DNA from: Gammaproteobacteria bacterium
GTDB lineage: Bacteria > Pseudomonadota > Gammaproteobacteria > UBA6429 > Thiohalophilaceae
Reading direction: 5' to 3'
NCBI GenBank assembly: GCA_030148325.1
Contig: JASBTR010000169.1
Span: 1-32,052, forward strand
DNA length: 32,052 nucleotides
This document shows positions 25,331 to 32,052 of the stretch, piece by piece (the first letter of the stretch is position 1; each line of letters begins with the position of its first letter). The notes beneath the pieces were generated by a model, which saw only the letters and a program-made list of their open reading frames with translations, had not been told where the DNA came from and searched no databases. The translations under genes and the position numbers were made by a program.

Positions 25331-27154
25331 CTCGACTATCTCACAGCGATTGCGTCCATTCTCTTTCGCTCTGTACAAGCCACTGTCGGCGCGCTCAAAA
25401 ATAGATTCCGGTGTATCGCCTTCCCGGACTTCGGTTATGCCGCAGGAGGCGGTAATCACGACAGGTTTACTGCGAAAGTGAAAAGCGCAATCTTCAATCA
25501 TACCGCGCAGTTTGTCCAGCGACTTATATGCCGCTTCAACTTTTGTTTCAGGCATAATAACAACGAACTCCTCACCGCCATAGCGCGCCACGATATCGGT
25601 TTCTCTTGTATTTTCTGCAATTACTGTGGCAATGATTTTCAGCACCTTATCGCCGGCGACATGGCCGTATTGATCATTTATCGACTTGAACCGATCCACA
25701 TCCCAGACGGCAAGCACAAAGGGCGAGCCATAGCGTTTGAATCGCGCCAGTTCGTCATTGATGTACTGATCATAGGCTTTGCGGTTGAACAGGCCGGTCA
25801 GGACATCCTTCATCGACTGCTCGCGTTCCTTTTCAAGCTGCTTGCGCAGCATCTCGATTTCTTCTTCCGCCGCATTCAGTTCTTTTTTTAGCCGCTCGGA
25901 TATATCACCGGACTGCCTGTCACGCAGCAGTTCCGCCTGTAAAAATCGGTCCATATGATCACGGATAATAATCACTCGTGACTGTATATCCGTTTGCAGC
26001 ATACTCAGATCACCGGCCTTCTCGACTGACTGTTCAATACCACGCACCTCCTCTTCAACCGCGGCATTCACTTCCTGTGAACCGGTAATCGACAACTGTT
26101 GCAGGCGCGCTGTTTCCTGCAAATCTTTGTCGATTTCCTGCAGGCGTTCAGTCAGTTGTTTTAAAAAAGCTTCCAGTTCCTTTTTTTCATCAAAAACACG
26201 AGCGTGCGCTTCGGCTACCAGCGCCGCTGTTGCTTCAAGCGCCTGCGCCAGTTTTTCCTGCTCGTAGCAGGGTTCCAGCCGCTGACGTATAAGTCCGGCC
26301 TCAACACTGAGATCGTGTGGCAGATCGAGTTTTTCCAGCAGTTCGATCAGAACACCGGCGGCACTGCGGATATCATCTGCTGATAACGCCAGAACAGATT
26401 CGCTCTCTGCCGTATCCTGACCCGCATCAAGATCGATACTCTCATCTGAAACATCTACAGGGACATCTATGGATCCGGCAGCTGTCCCAACTGGAACTTC
26501 GACTGCTTCGGGCTGCTGACTTCTCCGTGTTTCTTCTGCTTCGCTTTTTGTCTTTGAAAAAAGTTTTTTCAAAAGACCTGTCTTTTCTTCTTCTTTTGTA
26601 TCTGTTTTTTCTTTAACCTGTTCGTCGCTTGCCTCCGCGCCCGCTCTCTCACGTTCTTTCTCGACCAGGTGCTCTATGCCAAGACCAAGCAACTCGGCCA
26701 TATCCTTGATCAGCTCAGGAATATCTTTTTCGGATTTTGCCCTGCCAATGCGTTTGCGAACATGCTTTTCCTGGCGTTGTAAAACAGCGGGGATATTGAG
26801 TTCATCAAGCAGGCTATTGAGAATGCTGGCGGACTGAAATTCCGGATCTATCTTTCTGACTTTTATTTCAGACTCGGATTTGCCAATTGCCGAGGAAATA
26901 TCATTGATTAGCGGCTGAAATTTAAGGACATTATCTTCATAGCGAAGGTTGCTGCGCAGCTTATCCAGCTTCTTTTCCAGTTGTTCATCACTGGCGTCCG
27001 AGAGCAGTGTCAGACGGGAGGAGAGCAGACGTAACAGGGATTCCAGTTCGCTCCATTGTTTTTCTTTTTGTTCCAGCTCATCCAGGCTCTCATAATACTT
27101 TCGTTGCCATAGATCGGCTTTGCGACTGCCCTTGTCACTCGTCCTGTCACTCAT
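25328..27154 (-). CDS. Coiled-coil GGDEF diguanylate cyclase
   Basis: 608 residues, no signal peptide or membrane helix. Residues 1-180 form a helical N-terminal domain (LWQRKYYESLDELEQKEKQW) of no family I can name. Residues 180-240 are charged and Glu/Ser-rich, probably disordered. Residues 250-440 are a second helical region with coiled coil. The GGDEF domain (about 440-608) has DRFKSINDQYGH and RYGGEEF near 525, with the inhibitory RETD site five residues before it, so it should be active and feedback-controlled. The start ATG overlaps the stop of the EEP gene (ATGA), so the two are coupled. The first ten residues (MSDRTSDKG) are translated from heptad repeat units. The TAA stop abuts a MITE-like end. 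Confidence 0.92.
   Translation of the reverse strand: MSDRTSDKGSRKADLWQRKYYESLDELEQKEKQWSELESLLRLLSSRLTLLSDASDEQLEKKLDKLRSNLRYEDNVLKFQPLINDISSAIGKSESEIKVRKIDPEFQSASILNSLLDELNIPAVLQRQEKHVRKRIGRAKSEKDIPELIKDMAELLGLGIEHLVEKERERAGAEASDEQVKEKTDTKEEEKTGLLKKLFSKTKSEAEETRRSQQPEAVEVPVGTAAGSIDVPVDVSDESIDLDAGQDTAESESVLALSADDIRSAAGVLIELLEKLDLPHDLSVEAGLIRQRLEPCYEQEKLAQALEATAALVAEAHARVFDEKKELEAFLKQLTERLQEIDKDLQETARLQQLSITGSQEVNAAVEEEVRGIEQSVEKAGDLSMLQTDIQSRVIIIRDHMDRFLQAELLRDRQSGDISERLKKELNAAEEEIEMLRKQLEKEREQSMKDVLTGLFNRKAYDQYINDELARFKRYGSPFVLAVWDVDRFKSINDQYGHVAGDKVLKIIATVIAENTRETDIVARYGGEEFVVIMPETKVEAAYKSLDKLRGMIEDCAFHFRSKPVVITASCGITEVREGDTPESIFERADSGLYRAKENGRNRCEIVE
27131..27154. repeat. GTCACTC heptads covering the cyclase start codon
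   Basis: GTCACTC occurs at 27134-27140 and 27146-27152, separated by GTCCT. The units are the same as in the arrays at 7405-7477 and 18548-18729. They encode residues 1-8 of the cyclase. Confidence 0.6.
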
Positions 27155-27987
27155 TTAATCATCATAGAACGGCCAAGATAATTTTCCAGCGACAGACCCC
27201 GGTGTCCCTGGCGGTTTAATTGAATACTCGCCGGCAATTCTATTTCCATTGTCAGCGGCAGATGATCGGAAACCTCATGATGCAGGGCGCGGGTGTTTTT
27301 CACTGTCAGGTCAGAAGTGACAAGAATGTGATCGATATGCTGCTGCGGACACCAGCTGGGAAAGGTGTGCATTTCATCCAGCGGTTCACGGAGACGTGTC
27401 TTGTTAAACAGCCGTTTCATTTCCCGACTGTCAAAACGGCAGTTGAGATCGCCCATAACAATAGCATGGGGAAAATCGTTCACCCGCTCAGCAATATAAT
27501 CCAGCTGCCGGATACGCGCGCGCCTGCCCAGCGCCAGATGCAGAATGAATACCGCCAGTGAATCAGACTCCGATTCGAACACTGCCATGATCGCCTGGCG
27601 TCCAGGAATAATCCCCGGCAGCTTGAGATTCTCGATCCGTTCCGGTTTGAAATGACTTAGAAACGCATTGCTGTGTTGCGCCAGCCGACCCAGGTTGCGG
27701 TTAACCTGGTCGTACCAGTAGGGAAAATCCGCCCGTTCGGCAAGGTACTCGGCAAGATTGATAAAATTGCTGCGCAGGCTACCGGCATCCACTTCCTGCA
27801 GGCCAACGATGTCATACTGCTGAATCAGCTTTGCCGCACGATCAAGGTTGGGCAGGCGCTGAGAACTGGGGAGAATATGTTTCCAGCTACCGGTCACATA
27901 ATGGCGCGCTCGGGATGTGGCAATCCCCACCTGAATGTTATAGCTCATGACACGCAGAATCTGTGTTGCTGACTTCTGCTTGGGCAT
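27151..27987 (-). CDS. Endonuclease/exonuclease/phosphatase (EEP) family protein
   Basis: A 278-residue cytoplasmic DNase I-fold enzyme. MSYNIQVG (about 14-21) has the metal-site Asn, LQEVD near 58 has the catalytic Glu, VMGDLNCRFD near 176-185 has the Asp-x-Asn pair, and SDHLPL near 243 has the terminal Asp-His. Such enzymes cut phosphodiester bonds in nucleic acids, lipids or nucleotides; the substrate is not clear from the sequence. AGGAAA lies upstream of the ATG. It is the first gene of a two-gene unit with the diguanylate cyclase, which overlaps it by four bases. That link suggests a shared regulatory role, but this is inference. Confidence 0.9.
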   Translation of the reverse strand: MPKQKSATQILRVMSYNIQVGIATSRARHYVTGSWKHILPSSQRLPNLDRAAKLIQQYDIVGLQEVDAGSLRSNFINLAEYLAERADFPYWYDQVNRNLGRLAQHSNAFLSHFKPERIENLKLPGIIPGRQAIMAVFESESDSLAVFILHLALGRRARIRQLDYIAERVNDFPHAIVMGDLNCRFDSREMKRLFNKTRLREPLDEMHTFPSWCPQQHIDHILVTSDLTVKNTRALHHEVSDHLPLTMEIELPASIQLNRQGHRGLSLENYLGRSMMIK

Positions 27988-28069
27988 CGTAATTTCCTGC
28001 TCAAAAATAATGGGTAATCATACGTAGGTATGGCTTCATCTGTACAAAATGCCTTGTTTAAACGCTATT

Positions 28070-28110
28070 GTTCGCCTCATGGTGCCCGTAGGGTAGAAGG
28101 CGAACCTACA
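28070..28110. repeat. GTTCGCCT hairpin with GTAGG core
   Basis: GTTCGCCT (28070-28077) pairs with AGGCGAAC (28098-28105), and GTAGGGTAGAAGG and CCTACAG lie inside and outside the stem. The same words make up the tonB insert at 6439-6488. The rest of the gap 27988-28227 is A/T-rich and should carry the promoter for the EEP-cyclase pair; I see no other element. Confidence 0.65.
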
Positions 28111-28227
28111 GGCCGATAAATTTCTTAAGGAAACTCACATATGAACAGATGTTAGTTAAGGATATATCGATAATATGACAACGATAGCCTTGCACAATTC
28201 AATTTTCCCGACAAAACCCCGAGCCAG

Positions 28228-29859
28228 CTAAATTGGGCAGACCATCTCACCCAGCTTGCTGGTCAACTTAAGGTTTTCACTGTAATCAACCGGACAATCG
28301 ATCACGCTGACGGTTTTGTCCGCCAGCGCTTTTTTCAGCGTCGGCAACAGGTCTTCACCCCGTTCGATACGATAACCTTTGGCGCCAAAAGATTTGGCAT
28401 ACATGACAAAGTCCGGATTAGTGAAATCAATATTGGATTTGCGCCCGAACTGGTTCATTTGTTTCCATTCGATCAGGCCGTAGGCGCTGTCGCTCCAGAT
28501 CAGGATCACAATCGGCGTTTTCAGCCGCAATGCCGTTTCGATTTCCTGTGAATTCATCAGGAAGCCGGCGTCACCGGTGACCGCAACCACGCTGCGATCC
28601 GGATAGGCCAGTTTGGCGCCAATTGCGCCGGGTACGGCAATCCCCATACTGGCAAAGCCATTGGAGATCAGGCAGGTGTTGGGCAGCTCGCAACGGAACA
28701 TGCGCGACATCCACATCTTGTGCGCGCCCACATCGGAAATCGCGATGTCTTCCATCTCCATTGCGGTACGCAGGTCCCAGATGATCTTCTGCGGCTTCAT
28801 CGGCACCTGGTTATCATCCTTGAAACTGTTCATGTCTTCGATCAGCGCCTCACGCAGGGCGCGCATGGTATTGCCGGTAGCAGGTGAAGCGACTTCCATG
28901 ATGCGCAGCAGGGAGTGCTTGATATCACCAACCACACCAACATTTACCGGGTAGTAGGCATCGACCTCGGCGGGTGACTGATCGATATGGATGATGGTGC
29001 GATCCCTGCTCGGATGCCAGAGATAGGGATGATACTCCACCAGATCATAGCCAACGCAGATAATCACATCGGCCTTATTGAATCCGCAGCTAATATAGTC
29101 ATTGGCCTGCAGACCGGCGCTGCCCAGCGCCATGGGATGTTTGAAAGGAATAATGCCCTTGGCCATAAACGTGTTGGCGACGGGAATCCGCAGGCGCTCG
29201 GCAAAATCAGCCAGCTGCGCCCAGGCCTTGTTGCGCACTACGCCATTGCCAGCCAGAATAATCGGATTTTTAGCACTGGAAATCACCTGTGCGGCCTGTT
29301 CCACTTTTTCATACGGCGGTTCAGGAATGGCCGGCTGTTTAACCGCAAGCGGCACGTCTTCCACATCCATCTCGGCGATATTTTCCGGGACTTCGATAAA
29401 ACAGGCGCCGGTCTTTTCCGTCTGCGCCACCTTGAAGGCCTTGCGTACCACTTCGCTGATAATATTAGGCGTCAGCAGGCGTGAAGAATATTTGGTAATC
29501 GGCTGAAACATCAGTTGCAGATCCAGCACCTGATGGGATTCCTTATGCAGACGCTGAGTACTGGCCTGCCCGGCAATCGCCACTACCGGCGCATGATCCA
29601 TATTGGCATCCGCTATACCGGTAACAAGATTGGTTGCTCCCGGCCCCAGCGTTGCCAGGCAAACGCCCGCCTTGCCGGTGAGACGGCCATAGACATCGGC
29701 CATAAAAGCCGCGCCCTGCTCATGCCGTGTGGTAATGAACTTGATTGGCGAATCCAGCAGGGCGTCCATGACATCCAGGTTTTCCTCACCCGGAATGCCA
29801 AAAATATACTCGACTCCTTCGTTCTCAAGACATTTAATAAAGAGCTCAGCTGCCTTCAT
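28228..29859 (-). CDS. Acetolactate synthase-type large subunit (ThDP enzyme)
   Basis: About 543 residues. It should condense two pyruvates to acetolactate using thiamine diphosphate. FGIPGEENLDVMDAL and TTRHEQGAAFMADVYGR (catalytic Glu near 47) form the PYR domain, GPGATNLVTGIADANMDHAPVVAIAGQ follows, and the ThDP-Mg site is GDAGFLMNSQEIETALRL near 425-440. No regulatory small subunit gene is adjacent, and SNIDFTNPDFVMYAKSFGAKG resembles stand-alone catabolic or ALS-like enzymes more than IlvB. GAAGGAGG lies nine bases before the ATG at 29859 and touches the ATG at 29868, so 29859 is the better start. Other ThDP decarboxylases remain possible. Confidence 0.85.
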   Translation of the reverse strand: MKAAELFIKCLENEGVEYIFGIPGEENLDVMDALLDSPIKFITTRHEQGAAFMADVYGRLTGKAGVCLATLGPGATNLVTGIADANMDHAPVVAIAGQASTQRLHKESHQVLDLQLMFQPITKYSSRLLTPNIISEVVRKAFKVAQTEKTGACFIEVPENIAEMDVEDVPLAVKQPAIPEPPYEKVEQAAQVISSAKNPIILAGNGVVRNKAWAQLADFAERLRIPVANTFMAKGIIPFKHPMALGSAGLQANDYISCGFNKADVIICVGYDLVEYHPYLWHPSRDRTIIHIDQSPAEVDAYYPVNVGVVGDIKHSLLRIMEVASPATGNTMRALREALIEDMNSFKDDNQVPMKPQKIIWDLRTAMEMEDIAISDVGAHKMWMSRMFRCELPNTCLISNGFASMGIAVPGAIGAKLAYPDRSVVAVTGDAGFLMNSQEIETALRLKTPIVILIWSDSAYGLIEWKQMNQFGRKSNIDFTNPDFVMYAKSFGAKGYRIERGEDLLPTLKKALADKTVSVIDCPVDYSENLKLTSKLGEMVCPI

Positions 29860-30041
29860 GCGGTTCATCCTCCTTCGTGTCCGTATTTATCCCGACAAAA
29901 TCGCTGGCCAACAACAGCCATCCGATTCAACACTATTGAGGGGCCTATCGGCCTGAGTGACGTTTACTTTAGATTCGCCCCTTAAGCCCCGGGAAAACCA
30001 TGAACAAACGAGTTAGTCAGTGGCTCTCTGGCAAGTGGCGG

Positions 30042-30674
30042 CTATGTACCCGATTCCATTTTGATCAGGTAATTGAGTACCTCGATCATGCCCTTGCGAC
30101 CACCCGCCATCGGCCCATCAGTCAGATATTTTCCGTTAACCACCAGTGCGGGCACGCCGCTAATGCCATATTGTCTGGATAGTTCCTTCGCCCGGCGCAC
30201 TTTTGTATCCACGCCAAAGGAATTGAATACACCATCAAAGTCCTTCTCTGATACTCCATGCTGAAGGAAAAATTTCTTCACCGCAGCCGCTGTATTCAGG
30301 CGTTGTTTTTTTAGATGGATGGCATCAAAAAAGGGTTTGTGAATTTTATCCAGGACGCCAAGAAACTCAGCGGTGTAATAAGCCTTGGCATGTAATTCCC
30401 AGGTCTTGTTAAAAATGGCCGGGATACGAATAAATTTGACATTCTTCGGTTTGCTTTTCAGCCATTTCTTCAAATCCGGCTCCAGACGAAAACAGTGTGG
30501 GCAGCCATACCAGAACAGCTCCACCACCTCGATCTTGCCGGGCCCGACCTGGGTCGACACCGGTGTCTTCAGCCGTTTGTATTCAATACCAGCATCATAA
30601 TTCCGCGCCGATGCGGTTGATAGAAACACGAACATCATTATCAGGGTTAAAGATGTACGAAGGGCATTCAACAT
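30042..30674 (-). CDS. dsbA: Thiol:disulfide interchange protein DsbA
   Basis: A 210-residue periplasmic oxidase that introduces disulfides into secreted proteins. The signal peptide is residues 1-23 (LTLIMMFVFLSTASA). The thioredoxin-fold active site is WYGCPHCF with C58-P-H-C61. The cis-proline loop GISGVPALVVNGKYL lies near 170-184. GGAGA precedes the ATG. It lies behind the cytochrome genes on the same strand, but a terminator separates them. DsbB is not in the window. The ALS-type gene is on the same strand further downstream. Confidence 0.95.
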   Translation of the reverse strand: MLNALRTSLTLIMMFVFLSTASARNYDAGIEYKRLKTPVSTQVGPGKIEVVELFWYGCPHCFRLEPDLKKWLKSKPKNVKFIRIPAIFNKTWELHAKAYYTAEFLGVLDKIHKPFFDAIHLKKQRLNTAAAVKKFFLQHGVSEKDFDGVFNSFGVDTKVRRAKELSRQYGISGVPALVVNGKYLTDGPMAGGRKGMIEVLNYLIKMESGT

Positions 30675-30955
30675 TCTTATTCTCCGTTATTGTCAGTGCC
30701 AGGGGGTCGATCGGACTCAGGATTATTCTACTGCGCCGATGGGGGACGACTCAAATTGCCCCCGTTTTTTGATGCATAGAGCGACTATGCGCCTCAAAAT
30801 CTGGAAATCTGATTTCAGTCCCGGCTTGCTCGCTACGAATACCTGCAGTTCGGTCAGACGGTCCCCAGAAAGCAAATATTTATAGTATCAGTTATGAGTG
30901 ACCATGCAATGATTGAGAGGTTCCCGTTAGCCCGGAATTTGTGTTCTCCAGGCAT
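30675..30955. other. Intergenic region upstream of dsbA
   Basis: About 280 bases with no supported open frame. Short dyads such as GCATAGAGCGACTATGC (30773-30789) occur. The dsbA promoter should be here, and a small RNA is possible but not supported by a clear promoter-terminator pair. Confidence 0.4.
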
Positions 30956-30983
30956 AAAAAAAGAGCGGTAACATTACCGCCCT
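30956..30983 (-). terminator. Rho-independent terminator behind cytochrome c4
   Basis: On the minus strand GCGGTAATGTTACCGC is followed by CTC and a T run (the A run at 30956-30963). It lies about 60 bases after the cytochrome c4 stop. Confidence 0.85.
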
Positions 30984-31041
30984 TTCCTGTCATCAAACTG
31001 TTGCACCACTATACCAGCGGGGCAACATTCATCTGTCAGTT

Positions 31042-31653
31042 TTAGTGCAGACCGGAAACAAATGCAGCCACGGCTTCGATTTCCCTGTCGGTCATCTCAC
31101 CCGCAACACCGCGCATCATGCTATTGGGATCATTCTTACGCGCACCACTTCGAAAATCATTCAGGGCCTTAACAACATAAGGCGTATTTTGCCCGTTTAA
31201 CAGGGGAAATTTCGCCGCAGGATTACCCTCACCCGTCGGACCGTGACAGGCCATACAGGCTGTCACGCCGCTGGCTTTGGTGCCACCGCGGTAGATCTTT
31301 CCACCCAGTTCGGCTTTGGACTCATCCGTCGACCCTGTTTTCACTTTCTGGGCAGCGAAAAACGCGCCCAGATCCGCCATATCCTGCTCGCTCAAACTCG
31401 CAACCTGCGCAATCATCAGCGGCTCAAAACGCGCACCGCTTTTGAAATCCGCCAGTTGCTTGGCGGTGTACGAAGCATGCTGACCCGCGAGCGCCGGCCA
31501 GGCAGGATTGATACTGCCGTCGCCATTGCTACCGTGACAGCTGAAACAAACCTGCGCTTTCGTTTTACCCGCCTCGGCATTACCGGCGGCCTGACTGGCG
31601 CCGGATGCAAAAACAGATAAAATTACCAATGAAAACAAAATCTTAAACGTCAT
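31042..31653 (-). CDS. Dihaem cytochrome c4
   Basis: A 203-residue periplasmic electron carrier with two class I cytochrome domains. The signal peptide ends at QAAG near residue 23. The haem sites are CFSCHG (C36-C39-H40) and CMACHG (C133-C136-H137). Likely Met ligands lie in RFEPLM near 80 and NSMMRGV near 183. Cytochrome c4 passes electrons to terminal oxidases. It follows the monohaem cytochrome by 71 bases on the same strand and is followed by a terminator, so the two may form a unit. Covalent haem attachment needs the Ccm system, not present here. Confidence 0.93.
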   Translation of the reverse strand: MTFKILFSLVILSVFASGASQAAGNAEAGKTKAQVCFSCHGSNGDGSINPAWPALAGQHASYTAKQLADFKSGARFEPLMIAQVASLSEQDMADLGAFFAAQKVKTGSTDESKAELGGKIYRGGTKASGVTACMACHGPTGEGNPAAKFPLLNGQNTPYVVKALNDFRSGARKNDPNSMMRGVAGEMTDREIEAVAAFVSGLH

Positions 31654-31724
31654 GAGTTTTACCCAACGTTGAATTTAAATGTAAAATCGAAGCCCTGCAC
31701 CGTGCCTGCACGGCCATGGCGTTG

Positions 31725-32042
31725 TTATTTTGACTGACTTACCATGTAGGCAACAGCGGCTTTAATGTCGGCATCGCTCATATCAGAACGACCACCCTTG
31801 GCCGGCATAACGCCCTTCTTGCCCTTGAAACCATGCAGCGCATGCTTGTCCAGTGTTTCAATACCTTTTGCAATGCGAGGCGCCCAGGCAGCTTTGTCAC
31901 CTACTTTAGGAGCACCGGCTGCGCCCGTACCGTGACATGCAAAACAGGCGGTCTGGTAAGTTTTCTGGCCATCAGCCTGTGCGGTAGTAACGGATGCCAT
32001 TAAAGCAACAGTAGCGGCTGTGGCGATCATCAGGTTTTTCAT
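31725..32042 (-). CDS. Monohaem cytochrome c5-type protein
   Basis: 105 residues. The signal peptide is about residues 1-23 (LMIATAATVALMASVTTAQA). The haem site is CFACHG (C33-C36-H37), the GAPKVGDKAAWAPRIAKG stretch is typical of cytochrome c5, and the likely axial Met is M79 in GVMPAKGG. GGAGA lies five bases before the ATG, and the window ends just upstream of it. It probably donates electrons in the periplasm together with cytochrome c4. Confidence 0.93.
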   Translation of the reverse strand: MKNLMIATAATVALMASVTTAQADGQKTYQTACFACHGTGAAGAPKVGDKAAWAPRIAKGIETLDKHALHGFKGKKGVMPAKGGRSDMSDADIKAAVAYMVSQSK

Positions 32043-32052
32043 TTGTATCTCC

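Noticed and set aside
28228..29859. IlvB of branched-chain amino acid synthesis
   Set aside because: No ilvN/ilvH small subunit or ilvC nearby, and the sequence looks like the stand-alone ALS type; left as ALS-type without a symbol.
30675..30955. Small RNA between dsbA and cytochrome c4
   Set aside because: No promoter and terminator pair in a consistent orientation; the terminator at 30956-30983 is explained by the cytochrome unit.

Overview
The window looks like a chromosomal segment of a free-living gammaproteobacterium. The run ferredoxin - coaD - rsmD - two M16 peptidases - ftsY - ftsE - ftsX - rpoH (13,039-22,827) is the order I know from Pseudomonas and relatives. Cytochromes c4 and c5 next to dsbA, an RpoH with an exact RpoH box, and a cobalamin riboswitch upstream of btuB fit the same class. 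I cannot place it to genus. No tRNA, rRNA, prophage, complete insertion sequence or CRISPR array was seen.

Layout. (1) 1-7,422 is mostly a vitamin B12 region: an HAD phosphatase, the btuCD importer, an orphan ParA-type ATPase on the other strand, then a promoter and cobalamin riboswitch driving btuB, a tonB-like gene and a PduO-type cobalamin adenosyltransferase. Together these take B12 across the outer membrane, energise that uptake, cross the inner membrane and convert B12 to adenosylcobalamin; no btuF is visible. (2) 7,482-11,059 holds a K+-independent-type H+-pyrophosphatase and an uncharacterised Rossmann protein, separated by repeats. (3) 11,060-12,910 is a defence-gene graveyard: an hsdS tail, an hsdR piece and the decayed start of an abiEii toxin are joined end to end, next to an intact abiEi antitoxin with a 42-bp palindrome at its promoter. 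(4) 13,039-22,827 is the conserved housekeeping block, with a REC-REC-GGDEF gene placed between ftsX and rpoH, and a CIRCE operator upstream of rpoH. (5) 23,055-28,227 has rimO, a methyltransferase, and a translationally coupled pair of an EEP-fold enzyme and a coiled-coil diguanylate cyclase. (6) 28,228-32,042 has an acetolactate-synthase-type enzyme, dsbA, and cytochromes c4 and c5.

The most unusual property is the density of small palindromic and heptanucleotide repeats at gene borders. At least four families occur. In several places they are part of the coding sequence: they supply the C-termini and stop codons of rimO, ftsY and the adenosyltransferase, the N-terminus of one diguanylate cyclase, an in-frame insert in the TonB linker, and the leader before ftsE. 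Modular elements with shared flanks and exchangeable hairpin cores seem to explain many of these sites. I regard this, the collapsed defence island with its surviving antitoxin, and the CIRCE-rpoH arrangement as the strongest leads.
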